From positions 1-7,892 of the forward strand of contig JAESSQ010000024.1 of the NCBI GenBank assembly GCA_016764035.1: a DNA stretch of 7,892 nt, written 5' to 3'. The notes below the pieces were generated by a model. The model saw only the letters and a list, made by a program, of their open reading frames with translations. It did not search any database and was not told the origin of the DNA. This DNA is from Gammaproteobacteria bacterium (GTDB lineage: Bacteria > Pseudomonadota > Gammaproteobacteria > SZUA-229). Within the stretch, counting starts at the first letter, position 1. Each line of letters opens with the position of its first letter. Of the stretch, positions 1 through 6,532 are shown one piece after another. The position numbers were made by a program, and so were the translations under genes.

Positions 1-739
1 GATCATCTCGAGAAATGGTTGGGAGATTCTCACATGAACCGTCTGCCTTAGTAATACGCTTCTGGAACGCAGCAGCCGGTTTGAAAAACATGTGGGCGAA
101 TTTCGACCACAACACACCGCCAAATAACACCGTGCTGGATAGGATAAATAAACCAAAGAATAACCATCCTAATGTTGACCCTTGGGTTGCCGACCAGATT
201 AATGCAAAAGTGCAGGTAGCAAGCAGAGAAAGGATAAACATGTCTGCGCGTATTACTCGGTACCAGGGGTTACCCTCAGACGCTAGATCAACACGTATCG
301 CAAACCAGAACCAGTAACCACCAAAACATAACATTAGCGCACCAACATGCCACAATATTGGCAGAATAGTTGGTGCTGCTGTATCAGGTGTTGAATAACA
401 AAATATTAATAAAGCTGTGCTCACTACAAAGATAATAAAACCGTACATGGTAAAGAGATGCGATATTCTGCGTCGGGTGCAGGCAAATTCTCCAGATGTC
501 AAAACTTCTTTGGTTAACGTTTTAACGGCAAGTGAAACTTTTTCGCCACCACTAACCGTGCGAGTCGCTTTTTCCTGTGCCTTTTTCGAATTCGCAAAAA
601 AGTACTGTGCACTTTTTTTGTGAATCATATCTAACACGGTGCCGCCAATAACAAGCAGAAACATTGCAACGACATAGGCCTGCATTGCAAAAATGGGGAT
701 GATTGCCGAAAGCTCGGTGAAAGGGTTGCTGGTAATCAT
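1..739 (-). CDS. aprM: AprM-like membrane protein of the APS reductase locus (3' end outside the window)
   Basis: The reverse strand is open from an ATG at 739-737 to the window edge, giving 246 residues without a stop; the C-terminus is cut off. An AGGAG ribosome site at 754-750 lies 10 nt before the ATG, so this is a true N-terminus. The protein has about five hydrophobic segments (roughly residues 13-36, 96-114, 124-148, 165-183, 191-211) and histidines at or near them (H94 in RRRISHLFTMYG, H131 in LPILWHVG, H215), which could bind haem (inference). Wording such as SGEFACTRRRISHLFTMYG and ASEGNPWYRVIRADMF fits AprM, the membrane protein encoded with aprBA in some sulfur oxidisers and thought to link APS reductase to the quinone pool. 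It lacks the N-terminal iron-sulfur domain expected of QmoC, the main alternative. The divergent sat gene supports the call. Two plus-strand open frames here are shadows. Confidence 0.75.
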   Translation of the reverse strand, partial: MITSNPFTELSAIIPIFAMQAYVVAMFLLVIGGTVLDMIHKKSAQYFFANSKKAQEKATRTVSGGEKVSLAVKTLTKEVLTSGEFACTRRRISHLFTMYGFIIFVVSTALLIFCYSTPDTAAPTILPILWHVGALMLCFGGYWFWFAIRVDLASEGNPWYRVIRADMFILSLLATCTFALIWSATQGSTLGWLFFGLFILSSTVLFGGVLWSKFAHMFFKPAAAFQKRITKADGSCENLPTISRDD

Positions 740-846
740 TACTTCTAAACTCCTCAGTAATTGTTTAGCTATTTAATAGTTACCGGATAATAATTGATAA
801 AAATTGGCATCACCATACAATTAATTTTAGTCATGCATAAGTAAAT

Positions 847-875
847 CTTATACGCAGCATGAAATCACTTGTCAC
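847..875 (-). promoter_or_regulatory. Probable sigma70-type promoter of aprM
   Basis: On the minus strand, GTGACA (875-870; 5 of 6 matches to TTGACA) is followed after exactly 17 nt by TATAAG (852-847; 5 of 6 matches to TATAAT). Transcription would start near 840, leaving an untranslated leader of about 100 nt before aprM. This is the best promoter-like pair seen in the intergenic region. It is a consensus match only. Confidence 0.6.
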
Positions 876-932
876 TACTACAAATAATCATCTATTTATG
901 AATTAAATACATTAGAGATTGTCCTCAACCTA

Positions 933-961
933 TTGATTTATATGCTTAAACGAAAAATAAT
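933..961 (+). promoter_or_regulatory. Candidate promoter of sat
   Basis: TTGATT (933-938) and AATAAT (956-961) are separated by 17 nt and face sat. The -10 box matches 5 of 6 and the -35 box 4 of 6 consensus bases. Use of this promoter would give a leader of about 210 nt containing the inverted repeats at 1054-1109. Weaker alternatives are TTGCGT/TATAAC (965-991, with a short 15-nt spacer) and an AT-rich TATATA near 1139 without a clear -35 box. In such AT-rich DNA chance matches are likely. Confidence 0.3.
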
Positions 962-1053
962 ATATTGCGTTATTTGTCTGTAGATTATAACCACTACCCC
1001 TTTTAGCTAATTACAGCTATCCCCAATGTTCCAGTAGACTAGCCGCAAAATCA

Positions 1054-1090
1054 GTGGTTACCATGATGTCACAACATAAAACGTAACCAC
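1054..1090. repeat. Inverted repeat GTGGTTAC / GTAACCAC upstream of sat
   Basis: Two perfect 8-bp inverted arms lie at 1054-1061 and 1083-1090, with 21 nt between them. A 7-of-8 copy of the right arm, ATAACCAC, occurs at 987-994. The arrangement could be a regulator binding site in the shared aprM/sat control region or a hairpin in the sat leader. The arms are seen directly; any function is inference. Confidence 0.5.
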
Positions 1091-1109
1091 CCATTTCGTA
1101 CACAAATGG
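1091..1109. repeat. Inverted repeat CCATTT / AAATGG abutting the previous repeat
   Basis: Perfect 6-bp arms at 1091-1096 and 1104-1109 flank a 7-nt loop. The element begins on the base after the preceding inverted repeat ends. No U-run follows it, so it is not an intrinsic terminator. A 6-bp repeat in AT-rich DNA may be chance. Confidence 0.35.
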
Positions 1110-1164
1110 TAAGTCTCAACGGTTAAAAAGATACAACTTATATACAAGCTAACGTGAACAATAT

Positions 1165-1170
1165 CTGGAG
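1165..1170 (+). promoter_or_regulatory. Ribosome-binding site deciding the sat start
   Basis: CTGGAG ends at 1170. The ATG at 1171 would directly abut it with no spacer, whereas the ATG at 1177 lies 6 nt downstream, a normal distance. This favours 1177 as the start of sat. Confidence 0.7.
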
Positions 1171-1176
1171 ATGCAC

Positions 1177-2376
1177 ATGATCAAACCTCATGGTTCCGAC
1201 AAACTAAACCCTTTGTTCGTAGACGATGCTGCCAAAAATAAAGCATTAGTCAAAGAAGCCAAAACGCTCGATTCGATTGTGGTAAGTTCAGCGACGGCTG
1301 CCAATGCTGTCATGATGGGTGCTGGTTACTTCAACCCACTAACAGCTTACATGAGTAAAGCAGATGCTTTATCTGTCGCCACAGACATGAAAACCACATC
1401 AGGATTATTCTGGCCAACGCCCGTATTAAACCTGGTCAAAGATTCTGCGGCGATTAAAGCTGGCGATCGTATTGCACTTAGAGACCCTAATGTTGACGGC
1501 AATCCAGTTATAGCAGTTATGAATGTTGACGCTGTCGAAACATTTTCAGATGATGAAATAAAGCTTATTTCTGAAAAAATTTATGCCCCTGCTGCCGGTG
1601 AAGACCACCCTGGTGTCAACGCATTTATTGAACAGGGTAACATTTGTTTATCCGGCCCTATTCAAGTACTTAACTTTTCCTACTTCCAAACCGAATTCCC
1701 GGATACCTTCCGTACCGCGGTTGAAATTCGTAACGACATAGCAGAGCGTGGCTGGGAAAAAGTTGTTGCATTTCAAACACGCAATCCGATGCATCTTGCA
1801 CATGAAGAACTTTGTCACATGGCGATGAAACGTCTAGCTTGCGATGGTCTGGTTATTCACATGTTATTGGGGAAATTAAAACCAGGTGATATACCTGCAC
1901 CCGTTCGCGATGCATCGATTCGAAAAATGGTAGAACTATACTTCCCACAAAACAGCGCCATAGTAACCGGTTATGGTTTTGACATGTTATACGCAGGTCC
2001 TCGTGAAGCAGTCTTGCATGCTGTTTTCCGTCAGAATATGGGAGCAACACACTTCATCATCGGCCGCGACCATGCTGGCGTTGGTGATCATTACGGCCCT
2101 TTTGATGCACAAACCATTTTCGAAAAGGACGTTCCCGCCGGTGCCTTAGCCATTGAAATATTTAATGCCGACCACACCGCCTACTCGAAGAAATTAGATA
2201 AAGTTGTGATGATGTGCGAAGCACCTGATCATAAGAAAGAAGACTTTATTTTATTATCTGGCACCAAAGTTCGAGAGATGCTAGGTAACGGTGAAGCGCC
2301 ACCTAAAGAATTTTCACGCCCTGAAGTTGCCAAGATTTTAATCGACTATTACCAAGGTTTAAGCGTTAACAGTTAG
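1177..2376 (+). CDS. sat: Sulfate adenylyltransferase (ATP sulfurylase), dissimilatory type
   Basis: Sat interconverts ATP + sulfate and APS + pyrophosphate; in sulfur oxidisers it runs towards ATP and sulfate, in the cytoplasm, after APS reductase. The product is 399 residues, full length for the monofunctional bacterial enzyme, with an N-terminal PUA-like part (to about 160) and a nucleotidyltransferase core. Key motifs are QTRNPMHLAH (200-209), the signature loop of the family, and GRDHAG (296-301), with SGTKVREML near the C-terminus. No APS kinase domain is fused. The opening MIKPHGSDKLNPLF resembles the Allochromatium vinosum protein as I remember it, and supports the ATG at 1177 over the in-frame ATG at 1171, which has no room for its ribosome site. 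It is transcribed away from aprM. The next gene follows 125 bp later; no clear terminator lies between them. Confidence 0.96.
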   Translation: MIKPHGSDKLNPLFVDDAAKNKALVKEAKTLDSIVVSSATAANAVMMGAGYFNPLTAYMSKADALSVATDMKTTSGLFWPTPVLNLVKDSAAIKAGDRIALRDPNVDGNPVIAVMNVDAVETFSDDEIKLISEKIYAPAAGEDHPGVNAFIEQGNICLSGPIQVLNFSYFQTEFPDTFRTAVEIRNDIAERGWEKVVAFQTRNPMHLAHEELCHMAMKRLACDGLVIHMLLGKLKPGDIPAPVRDASIRKMVELYFPQNSAIVTGYGFDMLYAGPREAVLHAVFRQNMGATHFIIGRDHAGVGDHYGPFDAQTIFEKDVPAGALAIEIFNADHTAYSKKLDKVVMMCEAPDHKKEDFILLSGTKVREMLGNGEAPPKEFSRPEVAKILIDYYQGLSVNS

Positions 2377-2501
2377 AGACATGTTAAAATTATTAACTAT
2401 GATTAAGTTATGACATTTATTGCTTGCACATGCGCCTCCACACAATTTAATCACTGAAATAACACATACCAAAATACACCTGCATAATAGGTTAAACCTT
2501 G

Positions 2502-3020
2502 ATGAACGACCAACCTGTAACAGTGGGCATACTATCCGACTCACACGGATACCTTGACCCAAGAATAAAAGACACCGTCAATGGATGTGACTACATCGTA
2601 CATGCCGGGGATATTTTTAACGCAGACGTACTCGATCAACTAAAACCTAAAAAACAATTAATCGCCGTAGCCGGTAATAATGACCTGCCCGCTTTCTGGG
2701 ATGCGTCTGAAGTCGATATCGTTACAGCACTACCATTGAATGACGAACTAACTTTACCGGGTGGTTTATTGGTTGTCGAACACGGCCATCGATTAGGCGG
2801 CATGCCCAGTCATGACGACTTTCGCTGGGACCACGCAGAAGCGCGCTTAGTTGTCTATGGACACACTCATATTCGTGTCATCGATAAAAAAGAAGAACCC
2901 TGGGTGGTTAACCCCGGTGCTTCTGGTAAAGAACGCACACATGGCGGGCCGTCGTGTTTAGTCCTTCATGCCAGCGAAACAGAATGGCGCATTGATACCA
3001 TCGTGTTTGCAAATAATTAA
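2502..3020 (+). CDS. YfcE/MJ0936-like metallophosphoesterase
   Basis: This 172-residue protein is a compact single-domain calcineurin-like phosphoesterase, probably cytoplasmic since no signal peptide is visible. All family metal-ligand motifs are in order: SDSHG (D13, H15), HAGD (D37), GNND (N59-D61), H94 in VVEHGHR and GHTH (H121, H123), followed by the typical NPGASG (137-142). Relatives hydrolyse phosphodiester or phosphomonoester test substrates; the natural substrate is generally unknown and cannot be read here. The ATG at 2502 is chosen over the preceding in-frame TTG at 2499; a weak AGG (2489-2491) lies 10 nt upstream. It is co-directional with sat but separated by 125 bp, so co-transcription is possible but unproven. 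Its stop overlaps that of the convergent hydrolase gene by 4 bp. Confidence 0.88.
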   Translation: MNDQPVTVGILSDSHGYLDPRIKDTVNGCDYIVHAGDIFNADVLDQLKPKKQLIAVAGNNDLPAFWDASEVDIVTALPLNDELTLPGGLLVVEHGHRLGGMPSHDDFRWDHAEARLVVYGHTHIRVIDKKEEPWVVNPGASGKERTHGGPSCLVLHASETEWRIDTIVFANN

Positions 3021-3862
3021 GGCTTAACCTGTTTCAACTCTGACAAAGTTTCAAGAAGTACTTGCCTGTTTTTTATTGCAAAAAATATATTGCTGTGATT
3101 GCTATCAATTCGTTTAAATAATTTCGGCTGATTGGCTGCCTGAAATAATCGGTTCGCGTGATACATTCCAATCATTTCATCATTTTCACTATGCATAATC
3201 ACCAGCGGAATGGGACTAATTAAACCTATCGAATCCAGTGGCCGATAAGAATTATCAACGGTAAATGACAGTGGCCATTGAAACAACCAGAACAACCAGC
3301 TTTTAGCTAACACGTCCTGTGTTACATCATGATAATCGCTGAACGCTTCCACCGTAATTAAGGCCTCAATTCGATTACGATAAGCACTATGTGCAACGCT
3401 AAAAATAGACATGCTTCCACCCAGGCTATGACCCATAACAATGAGCTTTTCATTTTCTGACAACTGATTTGCGACATAAGCAATCATAAGTTCCATATCT
3501 TTAATGATTGCATCAAGCTCGGCTTTGCCTTGTGACAAACCGTATTCTCGATAATCAAAAACATAGAGATCATAACCTTCTTTTGCTAGCCAAAAAGTAT
3601 TAGGTAATTGCGTACTAACATTATCGCCATTGCCGTGAAAAAAAAGTATCGTTCCCGATTTTTGCTTGTCACTTGGTATTAGATCAGCATGTAATTTCCA
3701 ACCATGCAAAATCAAGCCATCTGTGGTATCGATATAAATATTTTCATACAATATATCTGCTGCTTGCGGTGTCACAGGAAAGTGCTTAATAGGAACAAAC
3801 AAAAAATTGCTGCAGGAAGATAAAAATGTCAGCAAAAAAAATAACAATAAGTATCTAAACAT
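3017..3862 (-). CDS. Alpha/beta-hydrolase lipoprotein
   Basis: The 281-residue product starts with a lipoprotein signal: a hydrophobic stretch (residues 4-14) and lipobox LSSC with the lipidated cysteine at C17, so it should be membrane-anchored and face the periplasm. The rest is an alpha/beta-hydrolase of the serine aminopeptidase/BAAT-like type: oxyanion-loop motif HGNGDN (76-81), nucleophile elbow GHSLGG with S146, then D228 (HSEND) and H256 (SNHSN) as the likely remaining triad members. The substrate is not predictable; esterase or thioesterase-like activity is an inference. The gene starts 34 bp after the DUF4105 stop on the same strand and has no clear Shine-Dalgarno sequence, so it probably shares that transcript. 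Its stop overlaps the convergent phosphoesterase gene by 4 bp. Confidence 0.85.
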   Translation of the reverse strand: MFRYLLLFFLLTFLSSCSNFLFVPIKHFPVTPQAADILYENIYIDTTDGLILHGWKLHADLIPSDKQKSGTILFFHGNGDNVSTQLPNTFWLAKEGYDLYVFDYREYGLSQGKAELDAIIKDMELMIAYVANQLSENEKLIVMGHSLGGSMSIFSVAHSAYRNRIEALITVEAFSDYHDVTQDVLAKSWLFWLFQWPLSFTVDNSYRPLDSIGLISPIPLVIMHSENDEMIGMYHANRLFQAANQPKLFKRIDSNHSNIFFAIKNRQVLLETLSELKQVKP

Positions 3863-3896
3863 TTTATTAATTAATAACGAATTATAAAACTGGCGT

Positions 3897-5798
3897 TTAA
3901 AAATAACGCTGGTATGTTAGCTGAATGTCATTACTATAAATGTCATAGTCTCTGCTTCGTATATAGGTAATCCTCAGTGAATCATTAAAGCTAAAGTGAT
4001 AGCCATAGGCGACATCAAATTGCTGATGTAAGTTCTTTTCTCCTAACTCAAAATACACAGACCTTAATGACGACAATAGGGAATAAGAACTTTCCTGAAT
4101 TAACAAACTAATCACTGCGCCCGCACCGACTGAATGCCCTTTCTCAAACTTACTGGCCACTTTCATATCAAGCTCTGCCATTAACGATATTACTGCATAA
4201 TTATATAAGTCTTTACTTACACCAAAATCGACAACGGCCTGTACAGCATTTGTGACAGAATTACGGGTTGGTTGACGTTCAACAGCAATATCAATTCCCC
4301 ACGATATTGGTAAAAAGTAACGATCTCTAGGCGTGAGTGATAATACATTTATTGCGGTAAACTTCTGCAAGCGTAGTTTTTCATCTTCATTAAAGTAACG
4401 TAACTCGAAATCTAAGAAGTTAATCTGAGCGCCTCGACTATAACCTGATACTTTATCCACGACATCATGATAGGCAGGTCGAAGCTTGAGATTAACGTAG
4501 GAATCACCTCCCTGTTCGCCAAGTCCCAATGCAATTCTACCGGTACGGTGACCATCTTCCACTCTGACGTCCGGCTTTTTAACAGGTAACCAAACTTCAA
4601 ATCCATCCGTTTCTATTTTACTTCGAGCAGCCAATAACTCCCAATTTGTTTTTGCGCGTGCATCACGCACCGTAGGATCTGATGTTGATAGAAAGCGTGA
4701 ATAATCATAGGCCTGTTCGTAGATACGAGCCTTTTCGATTTTAGTTTTATCCAAATTATTGATTTTTTCGACTGTGGTTAAATCTCGACTTATATCAATC
4801 ACAAGTTTATTGTCATTCGCACTCATTTGTTTTGCGTGCTGCGTCAATATCGTTGTGCTTGCTGCACGGTAATTTCGTTTCGTTACTAAACCAGCGTTAA
4901 TCACCGCACGCACAGTGTCTGATGGAATAGCCTTAACATCAAACTGATCAGTAAGATCTAACTCAGGTCGCGCAACTTCCATTAACGAAAGCATATGATA
5001 GGAACAGTTTTCCGTTAGAAAATAATAATCAAAATTAATGTATTGCAGCTCCCAAGCATGGCGCATTAATTGATCAACTTCTGCTTTACTAAAATTTAAA
5101 GAATATTCCCAAACATCACGGTTTTCTATATCACTATATTCTTTAAGTTTTTCATAATAAGGCACGATAGAAAATATTCCAGGATATCCACCTATGAGTC
5201 CCTTAATTGAAAACACTAAAGAATTATCTGTGGCATCGGCATCAGCCGCATAATTAAGTGCATAAGCAACCAGGGGGGCATTCGCTCGATGGTCGTTTGG
5301 GGTTACTCGCAATAAGGTATGCCCAAACATCGAAGATGGACTATTAACATATGCTGATGGAAAAATAAGTGAAAGAGAACCGGGTTTAATCGTATCGAAC
5401 CACTGGTCTAATTTAGCGCATTTAACAGGTAATATTTTTTTCTGGTCAATTTTTAACGCATTAACTAACCAGTAATATCGTGCAGGAAAACGACACTGCG
5501 AATGCTGATCACTATCAGGTAATGATTCTGCTATTGCTTGAATGGTTGCATGAAGTTCAGCCTGAGGATTTATATTTCCATCCTTGGCTAAAAAGAATTT
5601 TGTATCGTCAGCCTGGCTGACCCAGCTATTGATGACACCTGGTTTATAATGAAGCAAGGCGCGCCAGGCACGTGATTCATCAAGTTTTTTGTGATTAGCT
5701 ATATCTATAAGATGGTCTACATACTCATCAGCATAGACGGTGTTATACGGCAACAGCAATATAAGCATTGGCCATATAATGAAAAAATATCGAAACAA
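3897..5798 (-). CDS. DUF4105 (Lnb N-terminal periplasmic domain) protein with C-terminal barrel-like half
   Basis: This 633-residue secreted protein has a signal peptide (about 1-23, cleavage after VYA). The central domain carries DUF4105 hallmarks: C102 (QCRFPAR), C127 (PVKCAKLDQWF), SPSSMFGHTLLR (153-164, H160) and TENCSYHML (262-270, C265, H268). Residues 410-633 are rich in alternating hydrophobic/polar stretches with aromatic residues, and the protein ends in QRYF with a terminal Phe, as outer-membrane barrels do. I infer a periplasmic domain joined to an outer-membrane barrel; the function is not established. The start is a TTG at 5798 with AAAGAG (5811-5806) 7 nt upstream; the next in-frame ATG (residue 11) would cut the signal peptide short. 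An intrinsic terminator lies just upstream, so expression may rely on read-through from the DUF3015 gene. The hydrolase gene follows after 34 bp. Confidence 0.82.
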   Translation of the reverse strand: MFRYFFIIWPMLILLLPYNTVYADEYVDHLIDIANHKKLDESRAWRALLHYKPGVINSWVSQADDTKFFLAKDGNINPQAELHATIQAIAESLPDSDQHSQCRFPARYYWLVNALKIDQKKILPVKCAKLDQWFDTIKPGSLSLIFPSAYVNSPSSMFGHTLLRVTPNDHRANAPLVAYALNYAADADATDNSLVFSIKGLIGGYPGIFSIVPYYEKLKEYSDIENRDVWEYSLNFSKAEVDQLMRHAWELQYINFDYYFLTENCSYHMLSLMEVARPELDLTDQFDVKAIPSDTVRAVINAGLVTKRNYRAASTTILTQHAKQMSANDNKLVIDISRDLTTVEKINNLDKTKIEKARIYEQAYDYSRFLSTSDPTVRDARAKTNWELLAARSKIETDGFEVWLPVKKPDVRVEDGHRTGRIALGLGEQGGDSYVNLKLRPAYHDVVDKVSGYSRGAQINFLDFELRYFNEDEKLRLQKFTAINVLSLTPRDRYFLPISWGIDIAVERQPTRNSVTNAVQAVVDFGVSKDLYNYAVISLMAELDMKVASKFEKGHSVGAGAVISLLIQESSYSLLSSLRSVYFELGEKNLHQQFDVAYGYHFSFNDSLRITYIRSRDYDIYSNDIQLTYQRYF

Positions 5799-5828
5799 AA
5801 TAATGCTCTTTAATCGTTAACAACTACA

Positions 5829-5860
5829 AAAAAAAGCGTTGCATATGCAACGCTTTTTTT
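5829..5860 (-). terminator. Intrinsic terminator after the DUF3015 gene
   Basis: A perfect 32-bp palindrome with core AGCGTTGCATATGCAACGCT (5835-5854) is flanked by A and T runs, giving a GC-containing stem followed by a U-run in both directions. It begins 15 nt after the DUF3015 stop and should end that transcript. It lies only 30 nt before the DUF4105 start, so it may also set how much transcription reaches that gene. No plus-strand gene ends here, so its bidirectional symmetry has no obvious use. Confidence 0.9.
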
Positions 5861-5875
5861 AAATACAAAAAATAC

Positions 5876-6346
5876 TTAAGCTACGTATTTAGCCAAGTCA
5901 TCTTTCGAAAGCATAACAAGTTTTAGTGCTGTTAGTACTTCACTACTTGTCACATCGTCACGGCTGTAAATCTTTGAGAAATTTTGCTTACTAACTTCAA
6001 AAAACTGTGATTTATCCTTATCTTGAATACCCATTAATGCAGCCAGAGTTTCCATAGTTTCACCAGAACCCGTAGACATGTCACGTGCAACACGTTCCAT
6101 ATTTGAGTCAATGAATGAATCAACAGCAGCAGTAACAGTGTCACCAGCATTACAGCCTAATGTACCTGTGCTCATACCAAATGTCTGGTTTCCAGATGTT
6201 CCATTAGTGGTGGCAGCCATTACGTTAGGACCAAGTCCAGACTGACCTTTAAAAAGAGTCGACCCCAAACCACAACCGGCACTATTAGCCTGTACAGCAA
6301 TCGGTGCAGATAGAGCTAAGAGTACTACAAATAAAAGCTTTTTCAT
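5876..6346 (-). CDS. DUF3015 family small secreted protein
   Basis: The 156-residue product has a clear signal peptide (1-20, MKKLLFVVLLALSAPIAVQA), so the mature protein is exported, probably to the periplasm. It shows the DUF3015 signature: CGLGS (C25), GQSGLGPNVMAATTNGTSGN (35-53 region), QTFGMSTGTLGC (C65), then an acidic helical C-terminal half with FIDSNMERVARDMSTGSGE (about 92-110). C25 and C65 could form a disulfide (inference). The molecular role of the family is unknown to me. The ATG at 6346 is chosen because GGAGAAG (6361-6355) sits 8 nt before it and the signal peptide starts there; an in-frame ATG 15 codons upstream would put extra residues before the signal and lacks support. 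A strong terminator follows; the DUF4105 gene is next on the same strand. Confidence 0.88.
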   Translation of the reverse strand: MKKLLFVVLLALSAPIAVQANSAGCGLGSTLFKGQSGLGPNVMAATTNGTSGNQTFGMSTGTLGCNAGDTVTAAVDSFIDSNMERVARDMSTGSGETMETLAALMGIQDKDKSQFFEVSKQNFSKIYSRDDVTSSEVLTALKLVMLSKDDLAKYVA

Positions 6347-6354
6347 GGTATTTA

Positions 6355-6361
6355 CTTCTCC
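6355..6361 (-). promoter_or_regulatory. Ribosome-binding site deciding the DUF3015 start
   Basis: GGAGAAG on the minus strand lies 8 nt before the ATG at 6346-6344. It falls inside the longer open frame that begins at 6391, so it argues for the shorter protein beginning MKKLL. Confidence 0.85.
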
Positions 6362-6499
6362 ATTAATTATGATGTGCAATATCCTTATCAAGTGATTCCT
6401 TGAACGCTAAACTTACACACACTATCAGCTTATGTCCAGCATTAACCAGCCCTATTGACGAACAAAACACACATTCAATCACCATCATACTGCCCTGGT

Positions 6500-6532
6500 A
6501 CACAGTATTATTTATTATCGATATAACTGTGT
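6500..6532. repeat. Inverted repeat ACACAGT / ACTGTGT
   Basis: Perfect 7-bp arms at 6500-6506 and 6526-6532 enclose 19 AT-rich bases. Its right arm overlaps by two bases the left arm of the repeat at 6531-6548, so the two hairpins could not both form fully. No function is assigned. Confidence 0.35.

Larger units (their letters stand above)
740..1176. other. Divergent intergenic region between aprM and sat
   Basis: This stretch of about 440 bp has no convincing gene on either strand and is AT-rich. It must carry the start signals for both divergent sulfur-oxidation genes. Visible in it are a good sigma70-like promoter facing aprM, a weaker candidate facing sat, and two abutting inverted repeats closer to sat. 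No tRNA-like or known riboswitch fold was recognised. Confidence 0.8.

Noticed and set aside
15..623. Plus-strand open frames at 15-317 and 417-623
   Set aside because: Both lie antisense to the continuous 246-codon aprM frame, which has a good ribosome site, promoter and membrane segments. They have no recognisable motifs.
2489..2499. Small palindrome AGGTTAAACCT before the phosphoesterase gene
   Set aside because: Arms of 5 bp around a single central base cannot form a hairpin, and such a match is likely by chance in this AT-rich spacer.
2377..2501. Terminator or promoter between sat and the phosphoesterase gene
   Set aside because: Only AT-rich weak repeats and a TTTAAT box without a good -35 partner are present; none is strong enough to report.
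1853..2562. Minus-strand open frames within and after sat
   Set aside because: They are short, without motifs, and one overlaps the well-supported sat coding region while the other runs into the start of the phosphoesterase gene.
4412..4606. Minus-strand open frame inside the DUF4105 gene
   Set aside because: It is a shifted-frame shadow of the long coding frame, with no ribosome site and no motif.
3839..5798. Shared N-terminal MFRY plus hydrophobic run in the hydrolase and DUF4105 proteins
   Set aside because: It could hint at duplication, but the similarity stops after four residues, the codons differ and signal sequences converge easily. Treated as coincidence.
6347..6391. Longer DUF3015 start at 6391
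   Set aside because: The ribosome site GGAGAAG lies inside this extension and the signal peptide begins at the ATG at 6346. The extension would bury the signal peptide.
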